Assembly (NCBI RefSeq): GCF_019097595.1
Contig: NC_080734.1
Coordinates: 14,965,392 to 15,029,391, forward strand
Source: Hemibagrus wyckioides
Lineage: Eukaryota > Chordata > Actinopteri > Siluriformes > Bagridae
Length of the DNA: 64,000 nt
Reading direction: 5' to 3'
Shown in pieces: positions 54,605-64,000 of the stretch. The notes beneath the pieces were generated by a model. It worked only from the letters and a program-made list of their open reading frames with translations. It searched no databases and was not told the DNA's origin. A program made the position numbers and the translations under genes. Each line of letters begins with the position of its first letter. Positions within the stretch are counted from its first letter, which is position 1.

Positions 54605-57600
54605 TCATACAGAGGACAGGACCTCACCGGCTGCCTCTCTCTCCTTTCTCTCAGCACGCTCCACATCCATTACTGTGAACGTAGGCTGCTTGATCATCAG
54701 CTGAGCTTGTTCACTGGAAAAAGTGCCTGGCTCCATGCCTTCGTACTGAGCAGTTGGGAAGGAGGTCCTAGAGATGACACTGGCATAGCGTTTTTTCAGA
54801 TCCGGGTCAGGACAGAACAGGTACTCATATAGAGCTGCTGCCAGGACTCCTCCCATTAATGGACCTAACCAGTACACCTGTGAGACAGAGAGAGAGAGTG
54901 AGAAAAATGTCTTGATTTTCAAGAACACAGTGATATTTGTGCTACAGTATTAGACAAATCTTTAAGGCTTACACTGATTTATAAGTATACTGCTCTTATA
55001 TCTGAAAACTTACAAACAATATTGATACAAACATTAACTTTCAGGTCAACTAGCAGGTATTTCTCAGGTATCACCACTAGTCTATCTGGCCTCCATGTAA
55101 AGCAATACTATTTACACATTTCGTCTTGAAAGGACCGGTTACTGTGAAGTATATGGACAGATGAAAATCATAAATATTGGACTCTGCCCCCGAAAAAAGT
55201 CCTTGAGAATAGCTCCTAAAGCATTGCTTTATATTACTTTGCCTTCTACCACATCCTTTTCTGAGGAAGTCATTATCACTGACCTTCACTGTCAAAAGGA
55301 TGGCCTCAAAATAGAAGCTTTCTGTTCAGCTTTACTCCTCTCCTGAGTGTAACACTCTCCGACAGAAGCTCAGCACACCGCACATACATATGCCTCAGAT
55401 CCTTATGTAACAGAGGGTGTCCTCAAAATGTCTGCATGATGAATTTACCTCAGTCCAACCTTTACTATAGTACCTCATGCTGACAGACCAAATAAAAAAG
55501 AAATAGAAATATTTGACACACCCAGTGGTTTTCCCAGTGTCCTGTGATGACAGCAGGACCAAATGAGCGAGCAGGATTCATACTGGCACCAGTGTAGGGG
55601 ATCTGTTGGAACACACAAACACACACACACGGCAGATTTAGTAGAAGAGAATGACAACACTTGAGCTCCTTATCTCAAACACTTAACAGGGTTATAAAGG
55701 TGTAATTGTCTATACAAAGATAGTGTGTGTACTTTCAATAAATCTGCCCACTAGATATTAACATTCATAAGAATATTTTTCTAAAGATTTCATAAGAAGT
55801 CTAATAATCCTCACTAATATCTGTTAGCAGATCCATTTACTGTATATTGCTTCTTATCCACAAAAAAGAAGAATATAATTAGCAAAATATTAAACTGTAA
55901 TGGGGGCATGAAATGTTAAACTATATAGGAAATGGTACAAAGCAATAATACAACTTTATTTAATATAACAAATACATGTTTTGTTCCAATCTACAACCGG
56001 TTACAGGAATCTGTCACATTACAGCCATGAGTGGATGCTTTATTGAGGCTCATATGAATCACACTTGCTTGTAGTGTTGATTGTACCCATGGAGTACAAA
56101 AATCTGTTGTTTGTTGTAAATAAAATTTGTGATTTTGAACAATATGACAGCTAAATGACAGCTAAACTAAAGAAACTGTGGTACAGATTCCATATTGTGG
56201 ATTTAGCAATGTTGTGCGACTCTTGAGAGTCTAATAACCAACAAAATACAGGAAATAAATCCATTTCTATAATACAGTCTGTTTAATCCTGCTACGCCAG
56301 TACATAAAGAGCAAATCGAGGACACCCTTCATCCTTAGCAACACCCTTAGGTGCGGCAAGCACACATCGTATTCTCCTGGGACTTTTTGGCATAAAGCTG
56401 ATATCAACACTTGGCAGCACAGCTAGGTTACAATTCTCCACGGCAGAGCAGTGCTTTGAGACCCGAAAAACACCTGCCACACTCTGACACGGAAAATGCC
56501 CAATAGGCTGATGGGCTAAACAGCTATGCATGCTTTACTCACAGAAAAGTTGTAAAATGTGACGCTGTGTGTAACAACGTGATTAGACACGTGCATCTAC
56601 TTCTCTTCTTTAAAGTGCTGTCTGTAGGTACTTACTGCATAATCCATTATACAGTTCATTGTAATTCCTTCTGCTCTGTTAATTATATGAGTTGATTTAG
56701 AAAACTGACTCACAGCAAACAGGTGGCCGATGCACACTGACAGGCCGATAGCCAGTGCTGCTGAGCCCTTCAGGTCAGTGCGCTTTGGGTCACAGGTGGC
56801 AAAGATGGTGAAGACAAGCTCAAACGTGATAAAGAGTTCAACCACCAGGGCATGACCGGCAGAGATATGAGTGCTGACCTAAAGGGAAGTAGTACAGCAA
56901 TTAGGAAGTAAGAAGGAGCTGAGAAAGATTATTAACACATTCCATCTTGAGCGCTGCTGAATATAAAATATTCCCCTTTGTGTGCATAGACTAGACCCGG
57001 ACCTGCACGTGTTCTCGAATTCATGCCTTCGGGTGTAATGTGCGTACTGTTTCAGCGGGACTGTAAGTAGAGTTTGTGTGTACTTTCCATTATATTGTTA
57101 ATTAGACAATTCAAAATAGCAAATGATAAAGTATGATAAAGTAGTCTACATCATGCACACATTATTAGCATCTTGTTGTCATATTAAATTGTGCACTCAG
57201 TTCACAAAAACTATATTTATACATTTATACATCTGTACTTTAGAAGACAGAATGTGGCTAAATAAAGAGGATGGAAACCATTTTGTTAAATTCATTCATT
57301 CATTCATTCATTCATTCATTCATTCATTGTCTTCCGTTTATCCAGAGCCGGGTCATAGGGGCAGCACTCTAAGCAGGGATGCCCAGACTTCCCTCTCCCT
57401 CATTTCTAATGATATGGCATAATTACAACTAGGAGGCCTATTTGAGCATCAACATAACGGCAATGTACTAGACTTCCTATTTATACACTATATGGCCAGA
57501 GGTTGTGTATGAGGACTTGACTATGCTACAATATTAATGCTTTTTGAGCTTTCTACTCCAAAGGAATTGAATTAACATGGAGTTGCACCCCCTTGTTATA

Positions 57601-59451
57601 ATACACTCCACTCTTCTGGGAAGGCTTTCCACTAGATGTGGGTTGTGGAGATTTGTGTTCATTCAGCTACAAGAGCATTAATAATATCAGCCACTGATGT
57701 TAGTTGAGAAGGTCTGTGTTCCAGATCCTCCCAAAAGTGTTCAGTTGGGTCAAGGTCAGGGCTCTGTGCAGGACACTCAAGTTTTTTCACTCCAACCTTG
57801 CAAACCATGTCTTTATGGATTTCACTTTGTGTTCAGGGGTTCAGTGTTTTTCAACCTAATCTGTATTCACTGCATCTGTAGCCTATGTGCCTATGAGTTT
57901 TATTTCCCTGGACTAAGAATTAAACTGAAAAGCAGATCAGTTGAAACTCACTTATAATGGATGTCTAAGGGCAGTTTTAAAAAATCTGTCAATAACCACA
58001 GGAATAAGAGACTAACATGAACAGAAAACGTCTATTCTTATTCTCTAAGAGAAATAAATAAATCAGCAATTCTTGTTACTTATGTTTTCCCCAACGGTTT
58101 TCTTGTACTGATGCAGAAATCAGCCTCAAACTGATGCAATACGTGTATAATGAAATATGCTGATGAAATCGTAAAGAAATTTGTTGTTTAAACTACACAA
58201 AGACCCTAATTTACTGAATACCTTTGATTAAAAATGAAATCTTTTAATATTTTACAAAAACATGCTTCGTAAATCCATTTATCACATAATCAGGATAAAA
58301 TAGACAGAAATGGGACTGTAAAGCTTTCTAATTCAGCATGCTTCTCTTATATACAATCATGTATACCATATACAATCTAACTGACCGAGGTGACCCCTAA
58401 GTTCCCTCTGACAGCAGGAGGAGTCACACCATACAGGATAGCTGCTCCCACGATTGCCCCGAGACACTGTGCTCCCAAATAGAAAATGCCCTTTGCCAGA
58501 CTCAGCTTGCGGGTGGCCACCATGGCCACCGTGACGGCCGGGTTGATGTGAGCGCCGCTGATTTGGCTGAAGCACTGGACGAGCGTGGCTATAGACAAGC
58601 CAAAACAGAGAGAGATGAGAACGAGGTCAGGAGGAGGAGGAGTGCTGTCACTTGTGGTTGCTGCCCAGTTGATAGTGGACCCCAGACTGAACAACACAAA
58701 TATCAACATGGCCAAAAACTCTGCAGACACACCTCGCCAAAAACCCTTAGTCCATACCCCCTTAAAGGCAGCCATAACGTGATCACATGTGCAGGGGCAC
58801 GATGGCACACACCTCCTGAGAGAACAGAGAGACAGGGAGAGAAGGATAAAGGTTTTTGTACATGAAACACAATTAAATAATTGTTTATTGTTGTGTCTAT
58901 TTAAGACTCTACTCTTAGTATGCAAATAGTTTTTAAATGCAGTTGGTTTAAAGAATAAATCTATAGTAATTTTTGTAGTGTTGGCTTAGACATGAATAAA
59001 ATATCTCTACTCTAGAGAGTTGCAGCCAGTGACTATCCATCCATGTTTCTGTACCATTATCCTACACAGCATACTGAGGGCACAAGATTAAATCTGTATT
59101 CACTAGGGGGCAGAAGTGGAACAAAACATCCATGGTCAGCACAGGAATATTTTATATGACTACTTGACCACCTGATGTTACAGCATGCTATAACACCCCC
59201 AGTGTTGGTATTTCCCATTGTGGACATAAAGTATTTATTTATGAGGATATACACATAAACAACATTAAGGAAATGTGCAGCAGCCCTTTTACATAGACAC
59301 TGTTAAAAGCAAATAACTTTATTATTGATATAATATATAATATTTATTTATTAAGAAACAAGATATAGTTATCACTGAAAAAGAGAAAAGGTCAATCTGT
59401 AAACACATAACGTTTCACTTTTTTTTTTAGCTTGTATATATTAATAAAAAT

Positions 59452-59529
<78 letters not shown>

Positions 59530-60771
59530 CAGACATATACCACAGTATCCATCTATTTTCTATACCGCTTATCTGACACAGAGGAACTGGGTGAACCTGG
59601 AACCTATTCCAGGGCACAGGGCAGGGGAAACCCTAGACAGGGTGCAAACCCATTGCAAGGCACAATTAGTGATGCCAATGGCCAACATATACTGTAACAG
59701 TCAGCCTACAACACAAGTCTTTGGTCTTTGGAGGAACGCTGAGAACGATCAAAACCCCTGATGCTTGTGGAGAACATACAAGGGCAAAGGCAGGAATCAA
59801 ATCCCCAACCCTGGGGGTGTGAGGCAAACATGCAAACCACTAAACCACCTATTACAATATCTAGGTCTTAGAAAAGCATTTGACACAGCACAAATATTAT
59901 ACCGGCATGCCCTATATGCTTTCAAGTCTGTATGTTACTATTATTTATTCCTTCTGTCTGCTATTGTTTCTTACGTCTTCTGTTATGGTGAGGGGCATGA
60001 TTGGCTGGTCAAGCCTCAACAACTCAACTCAACAACTCACCTCGCAAATAACATGGAATATTCTTGAATGGTTTCCCATAAACATATACGGTAGAGGTGT
60101 GTTATTATACCACCTGCAAATCTCCAGTAATATGACATCTACAAATGTTTCATAAACAAACAAACAAATAAGTCTAGCTCACATGCTCATTGTCAGCAGA
60201 CCTTGAACTTTTGGGAACTCAAGGTCCCCTTCCAATGTGAACCCCCCCCCCAACTTATGATCATTGTACAGAATTATTATATTAATATAGTGTGTTCAAA
60301 AGAAAAGTTATATTAGGCAAAAACATCACATCCAAAAACCAGATCCACTGTGATGCACTAATTATCAGCATTATTCCTTATAGTTTTTATTTATCTATAA
60401 AATTAAAAATTCCAAATCAGACAGATGCTACTTATATGTTATATGCATATATTTATATATAAAGGCTTTAAAGTATTTTTTTCTTATAAGTGTAAAGGCT
60501 TGAACTTTGATAGCAGCTGATGATGAGCTCCTGAACATTCTTAGTTATTAAAAATACAACTCATATCCTACGAGATTGTATGATTGTATTTTTTCCCCCC
60601 TAAAAGATCGACCAGTTATTGTAAAGCATGGCATAGTACTGAAGGACAATAAGTTTTACACTAAACAAAAAACACAAAACACAAACACAGGCTACTTTTT
60701 GGTGTAAAGTGCAAACAGACTTACCGAAAACGACCGCAAATTTTGTTTTCGTCAGAAAACTCCTCTTTCAT
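54605..60771 (-). CDS. aqp4: Aquaporin-4 water channel (331 aa)
   Basis: Exons 60771-60725, 58815-58386, 56878-56714, 55602-55522 and 54877-54605 join in phase with AG/GT borders. Two NPA pore motifs are present: HINPAVTV (about 107) and SMNPARSF (about 223). The pore-selectivity residues of AQP4 (F in CFGLS, H in IGHLFA, R in NPARS) are kept. The protein ends EVLSSV, the PDZ-binding tail that anchors AQP4 to alpha-syntrophin. ATG at 60771 gives a 29-residue N-terminal extension before a second, strong-context ATG (gttATGGCT, M30) equivalent to mammalian M23. The extension has five cysteines, as expected if palmitoylated like the M1 form. Human AQP4 is 323 aa. Exons 2-5 are certain; exon 1 rests on a perfect donor (CG|gtaagt) and phase. 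Confidence 0.94.
57291..57328. repeat. (ATTC)n microsatellite
   Basis: About nine units in the aqp4 intron 58385-56879, followed by a short fragment of a dispersed repeat (ccgtttatccagagccgggt). Confidence 0.9.
57486..57830 (-). mobile_element. Tc1-derived repeat, antisense, in aqp4 intron
   Basis: Starts tacactatatggccagagg; contains ccactcttctgggaaggctt, gtgttcattcagctacaaga and ggtcagggctctgtgcagga, the reverse complement of the 174-702 family. Confidence 0.7.
59452..59529. repeat. (GATA)n microsatellite
   Basis: About 19 GATA units in the first aqp4 intron. Confidence 0.95.
59545..59850 (-). mobile_element. Diverged SINE-like repeat
   Basis: Opens tccatctattttctataccg, the usual 3' end of the 37745-38062 type repeat, and closes gtgtgaggcaaacatgcaaa with ccactaaaccacc, the worn tRNA-like head on the - strand. 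In the first aqp4 intron. Confidence 0.55.
60725..60771 (-). CDS. aqp4: aqp4 first coding exon (M1-type start)
   Basis: ATG AAA GAG GAG TTT to TTT CG, then donor gtaagtc. Joined to the exon at 58815 it reads [19 protein letters not shown]. An out-of-frame upstream ATG (60785) overlaps this start and could favour initiation at M30. Confidence 0.65.
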
Positions 60772-60849
60772 CCCTTGGTAAGCAGCATTCTCTTTATAAG
60801 AACATGTAAAATAAAAATACAGCTCAATAAATCAAATGAATCTGCTGAT

Positions 60850-60965
60850 GATTTTACTGAGCGCAAGGGATGTGACCAGAACGCGCGCGCTCTCTGGTTT
60901 CTCCTGTGTGCGCGCTCATGTGCGAGGGCGCGTTCGAGCGCGCGCGTTTTTAATCGCAGCAACAG
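60850..60965 (-). promoter_or_regulatory. CpG-rich promoter/leader region of aqp4
   Basis: Dense GCGC steps (gcgcgcgctctctgg, cgcgttcgagcgcgcgcg), about 80-190 bp upstream of the first aqp4 ATG and the only CpG-rich patch in the area. Promoter role is inferred from position. Confidence 0.5.
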
Positions 60966-61166
60966 ACTCACCGCTCAGTTGCCATTCAATCTAATTATCT
61001 AGAAACTTCATGTGCGTTATTGCACTTACAGAACTCGTATTACGAACATAACTTGGGTTAATAAAATGATAAAAAATGACAAACATTTTTTTATTGTCAT
61101 TGTTAATGACTGTGCCAAGGCCACTCTGTACTTTCCAATGAAAAACACCTCAGGGGGGCTAGCAGT

Positions 61167-61170
<4 letters not shown>

Positions 61171-61208
<38 letters not shown>
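61171..61208. repeat. (GA)n microsatellite
   Basis: About 19 AG units. Confidence 0.95.
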
Positions 61209-61210
<2 letters not shown>

Positions 61211-61769
61211 GCTGATGTTAATTATGTCTCCATGAATTTTTTGTTATGGGAAAGACCCTGATTGCAATTTCTCTTACCGCAGATTAATGTAATGTGGTAT
61301 TCATGAATTTGGATTGAAAAAAGAAAAACATGTTTAAATTGCTTATTTTAATTATGTTTGTAGCATTTAATAGATGCCGGTATTTATACAGATTTACAGA
61401 CTCATTCAGGCTCGCGCTAGATCACTTGATCAGGGATAAAAATACCATTGAGAAACATTAAAAATAAACGCAATTTTTTAAATATTATTATCATTATTCG
61501 AAATAATGACTACATTAAAGATATTTAATAAGTAATGAAGAAAGCAAAAACACAAACCCATAAATAAATAAACTAATAAAACTAATCATTTAAATGTGAC
61601 AGAATAAATGAAACTGTATAAATGGAAGATGAGCTTTTCTGTCTGTGAATTGCATGGAAACAAATGCCCCAGCTAAAAGAAGCCAAATTAAGCCCTTTAA
61701 TAATTAATTGATTGACTGATTGATTAAATACATTATTAAAACTTCTTACTGGGATAGAAAAAAATAGAA

Positions 61770-61965
61770 ATAGCCTTTATTTGTCACCTATACAATACAG
61801 GACAGTGAAATTCTTTCTTCGCATATCCCATCCTAGGAGGTTGGGGTCAGAGCGCAGGGTCAGCCATGATACAGTGCCCCTGGAGCAGAGAGGGTTAAAG
61901 GCCTTGCTGAAGGGCCCAACAGTGGCAACATGGCGGTGCTGGGGCTTGAACCCCCAATCAAAATA
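61770..61965 (-). mobile_element. Retroelement fragment
   Basis: Contains ggacagtgaaattctttctt, ggggtcagagcgcagggtca, gttaaaggccttgctgaagg and gcggtgctggggcttgaacc. The same block, more worn, is at 3650-3770, and its start resembles 10300-10320. Confidence 0.55.
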
Positions 61966-62159
61966 ACTTTCACATATACCCTGATTTTTCATTTCAACAT
62001 TTCATGCTTTCAGTTGAACTTACACTGTGTGAGAAATTATGTTGCACATTACACATGATCATCGTACGCAATTAATTCGATTTTTTCGTTTCAACTAAAT
62101 GACAAATGAGGCTTAATATTTTGTATGCAATACTCATACTAGCTTCAAACTTCATACAT

Positions 62160-62520
62160 ACTAACTTATTCCTTTCAGAATCCCTTGCTGCAAAAAATGC
62201 TTGATTTTTGCAGAAGCTTTTCTTTTCCCTGAAAAAATCATGACTACTTGATTTGGTGCAATCACATTCACAGGATTCTCTTTTTTAAAACTCCTTCCAG
62301 TGCAGATGTCTATGTAAGTCTCGAAGAGGCTGATTTATGTGTCGTGATCACATCAGTTGAAGCATTTTGGCTCAAATCTGCTAAAAATTTGCTGTCATTT
62401 TGACAAAATTCAAGCTCCTCCAAATTTAGTGGATTTTCGTGCACTCAGTTCTGTGATCGCAAAATTCATGAAATCCAGGAGGGACTGAACTATTAGCACT
62501 ACAAATCTATCCCATTGCTG
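62160..62520. repeat. Unclassified dispersed repeat, copy 2
   Basis: aaaactccttccagtgcaga and tcatgaaatccaggagggac line up with 46960-47340 in the same order and orientation. Confidence 0.5.
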
Positions 62521-64000
62521 TATACAAGACAGGAAAATTCCTGTGCTGAACTGCCGAGGCATATAAAGCCGAGGCATATAAACATAGCACAAGACGATAC
62601 AAGTAGTATTGTTAGGAAAGGAAGATCTGCCTTTCCACAGAGCTGAGGAGGATTAATGAGTGTTAGGAAACGCCAGAGGGTCACTGACCATGAATAACCA
62701 GAGCATCGCATTTAGAGAATTAGAATTGGCTTTGAATTGGAAGTAGAATTAGCGAAACTAAATACAATTTAAATGCAGGTAATGTGCAAGCGGAGTAGCA
62801 AAAATGGCACAAGTTAACAAGTAAAGTAGATTTCTTCATATCCCTCATGCCTGAAGCGAGAGTTCCTGTCCGGCAAGGCAAAGTTTTGAAAAACTCTTAC
62901 GCTAATCAGCAGCACATTTAGCTGTAAAATCATTGCATCTCTCTTTGCATTTAAACCTTTTAGAAAACTCTAGTTGGCTACACACTTACTAGGCAGCTCC
63001 ATGCAGTGCTTGCTGTATATAATTTTTACACACGAAATTTTAACTAAGCAGCATGAGTTTGTGGCCTGATGCTATTATGTTCTCATTATCAGAATGCTTG
63101 CAAACAAGTCCCGCGTTGTGTACGTAGGCAATCCTGAATCTTCACGCAGGCTTAGGCAATCTGAATATTTGTTCTAATGAACTTCTTTGCCCACATTGTT
63201 CTCCTTCTCTTTGCAGAAGAGACACAAATTATCCTCTAACCTCTCTATTTTATCATAACACAAAAAAGATTTGAACACCCTATCAACTCATTAGCCATTG
63301 TCCTGGAATGCAGGATTCAGTATTATGCAATCATTATATAAAAAGTCTTGGCCTCTTGGGGAACATGGTTGATTGTCTTCAGTGAGGTGATATGTGGGTC
63401 AAAAAGAAATTTTCAGAACAGAACAAAGTAATAAAGCTAACGTTATGCCATAGAGATGAAAGTGAACTATTGTTTTGAGTGATTATTTTCAAGTTCTCCT
63501 TACTGTTGTATGGATCTTGTGGTGTTACTTCTCTTCTTTTTCTAAATTGATTCTATGTTGTTAATGTGTATTCGTGTGTAATGCCATGAACATCCCATAC
63601 AGTGTGTATTACAAAATACCTTGCGGCCTGGGTTCCTGAGATTAGTATGGTTCTAAATCCTCTGACTTGGATAAAGAAAATATTGAATATGATGAAGACG
63701 AATGAATGAATAATATTTATTGTAAAACGAGCAACCTTTAGCCGAAAGAACATTCAAAAATTTTCACTTTTATACTGATGAGGATTTTGAATTGATGATG
63801 TTATTTGGCTCGACAAGTTCAGTAGCAGACAAATGACACTCCTGAGAACAATAATTATTGTCTACAGCACCACCATCTCAGAGCATATGAAGCTTGCCAG
63901 CATAAGTTGGAATAAAATATCAACTTCCCAACCTGTGTGACCCAGAAGTCTCCTGGCTCGGCTGGCATATGCCATCTTTCCAAGTGAGTTAAAATACATT

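Larger units (their letters stand above)
60966..64000. other. Upstream of aqp4, no gene seen
   Basis: AT-rich DNA with a (GA)n run, a retroelement fragment (61770-61965) and one copy of an unclassified repeat (62160-62520). Blocks at 62600-62720 and 62840-62960 look unique. No coding region was recognised in either strand. Confidence 0.6.

Noticed and set aside
60709..61002. 97-codon + strand frame over the aqp4 exon 1 and CpG patch
   Set aside because: Antisense shadow of the aqp4 first exon and promoter region.

Overview
This window is vertebrate nuclear DNA: split genes with GT-AG introns, CpG-rich first exons, many microsatellites, tRNA-derived SINEs and decayed Tc1-like transposons. The protein sequences and the style of repeats point to a ray-finned fish, probably an otophysan such as a catfish; the species itself cannot be read from the sequence. 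There is no operon, phage or CRISPR array.

Four protein-coding genes are supported by joining exons in phase. (1) psma8-like proteasome alpha subunit, + strand, exons 2-7 at 758-4209, first exon beyond the left edge. (2) taf4b, - strand, 20344-7175, 15 exons, 844 aa, complete. (3) kctd1, - strand, 35284-22874, long isoform of 5 exons and 771 aa, with a short isoform starting at an internal ATG and a possible alternative first exon near 46 kb. (4) aqp4, - strand, 60771-54605, 5 exons, 331 aa. The order PSMA8-TAF4B-KCTD1-AQP4 matches human 18q11.2, so this is a conserved syntenic block; it also supports naming the proteasome gene psma8 rather than psma7.

Layout: 1-4640 psma8 with a Tc1-like element in one intron; 4.7-7.2 kb convergent psma8/taf4b spacer with a Tc1-like element and three inverted CCAAT boxes; 7.2-20.3 kb taf4b, with nested SINE-in-transposon insertions and a 650-bp polypurine tract in introns; 20.4-22.9 kb spacer with Tc1-like and SINE copies; 22.9-35.3 kb kctd1, whose second intron from the 3' side holds a 3.5-kb, 90-copy 39-bp minisatellite; 35.3-54.6 kb long gene-poor stretch with a 2.6-kb TATAC satellite, a candidate kctd1 first exon and unique AT-rich blocks that could be conserved regulatory DNA; 54.6-60.8 kb aqp4; 60.8-64 kb upstream of aqp4, no gene seen.

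The genes do not form one pathway: psma8 is a 20S core subunit (testis-specific in mammals), taf4b a TFIID subunit (germline-enriched in mammals), kctd1 a BTB transcriptional repressor, aqp4 a water channel. The most unusual coding feature is the 504-codon first exon of kctd1, which carries a domesticated Crypton (tyrosine recombinase) domain. I did not find a previously undescribed biological system; the best leads are the decayed recombinase motif in kctd1, the higher-order structure in the two large tandem arrays, the weak taf4b splice donor next to the polypyrimidine tract, and the candidate kctd1 first exon.
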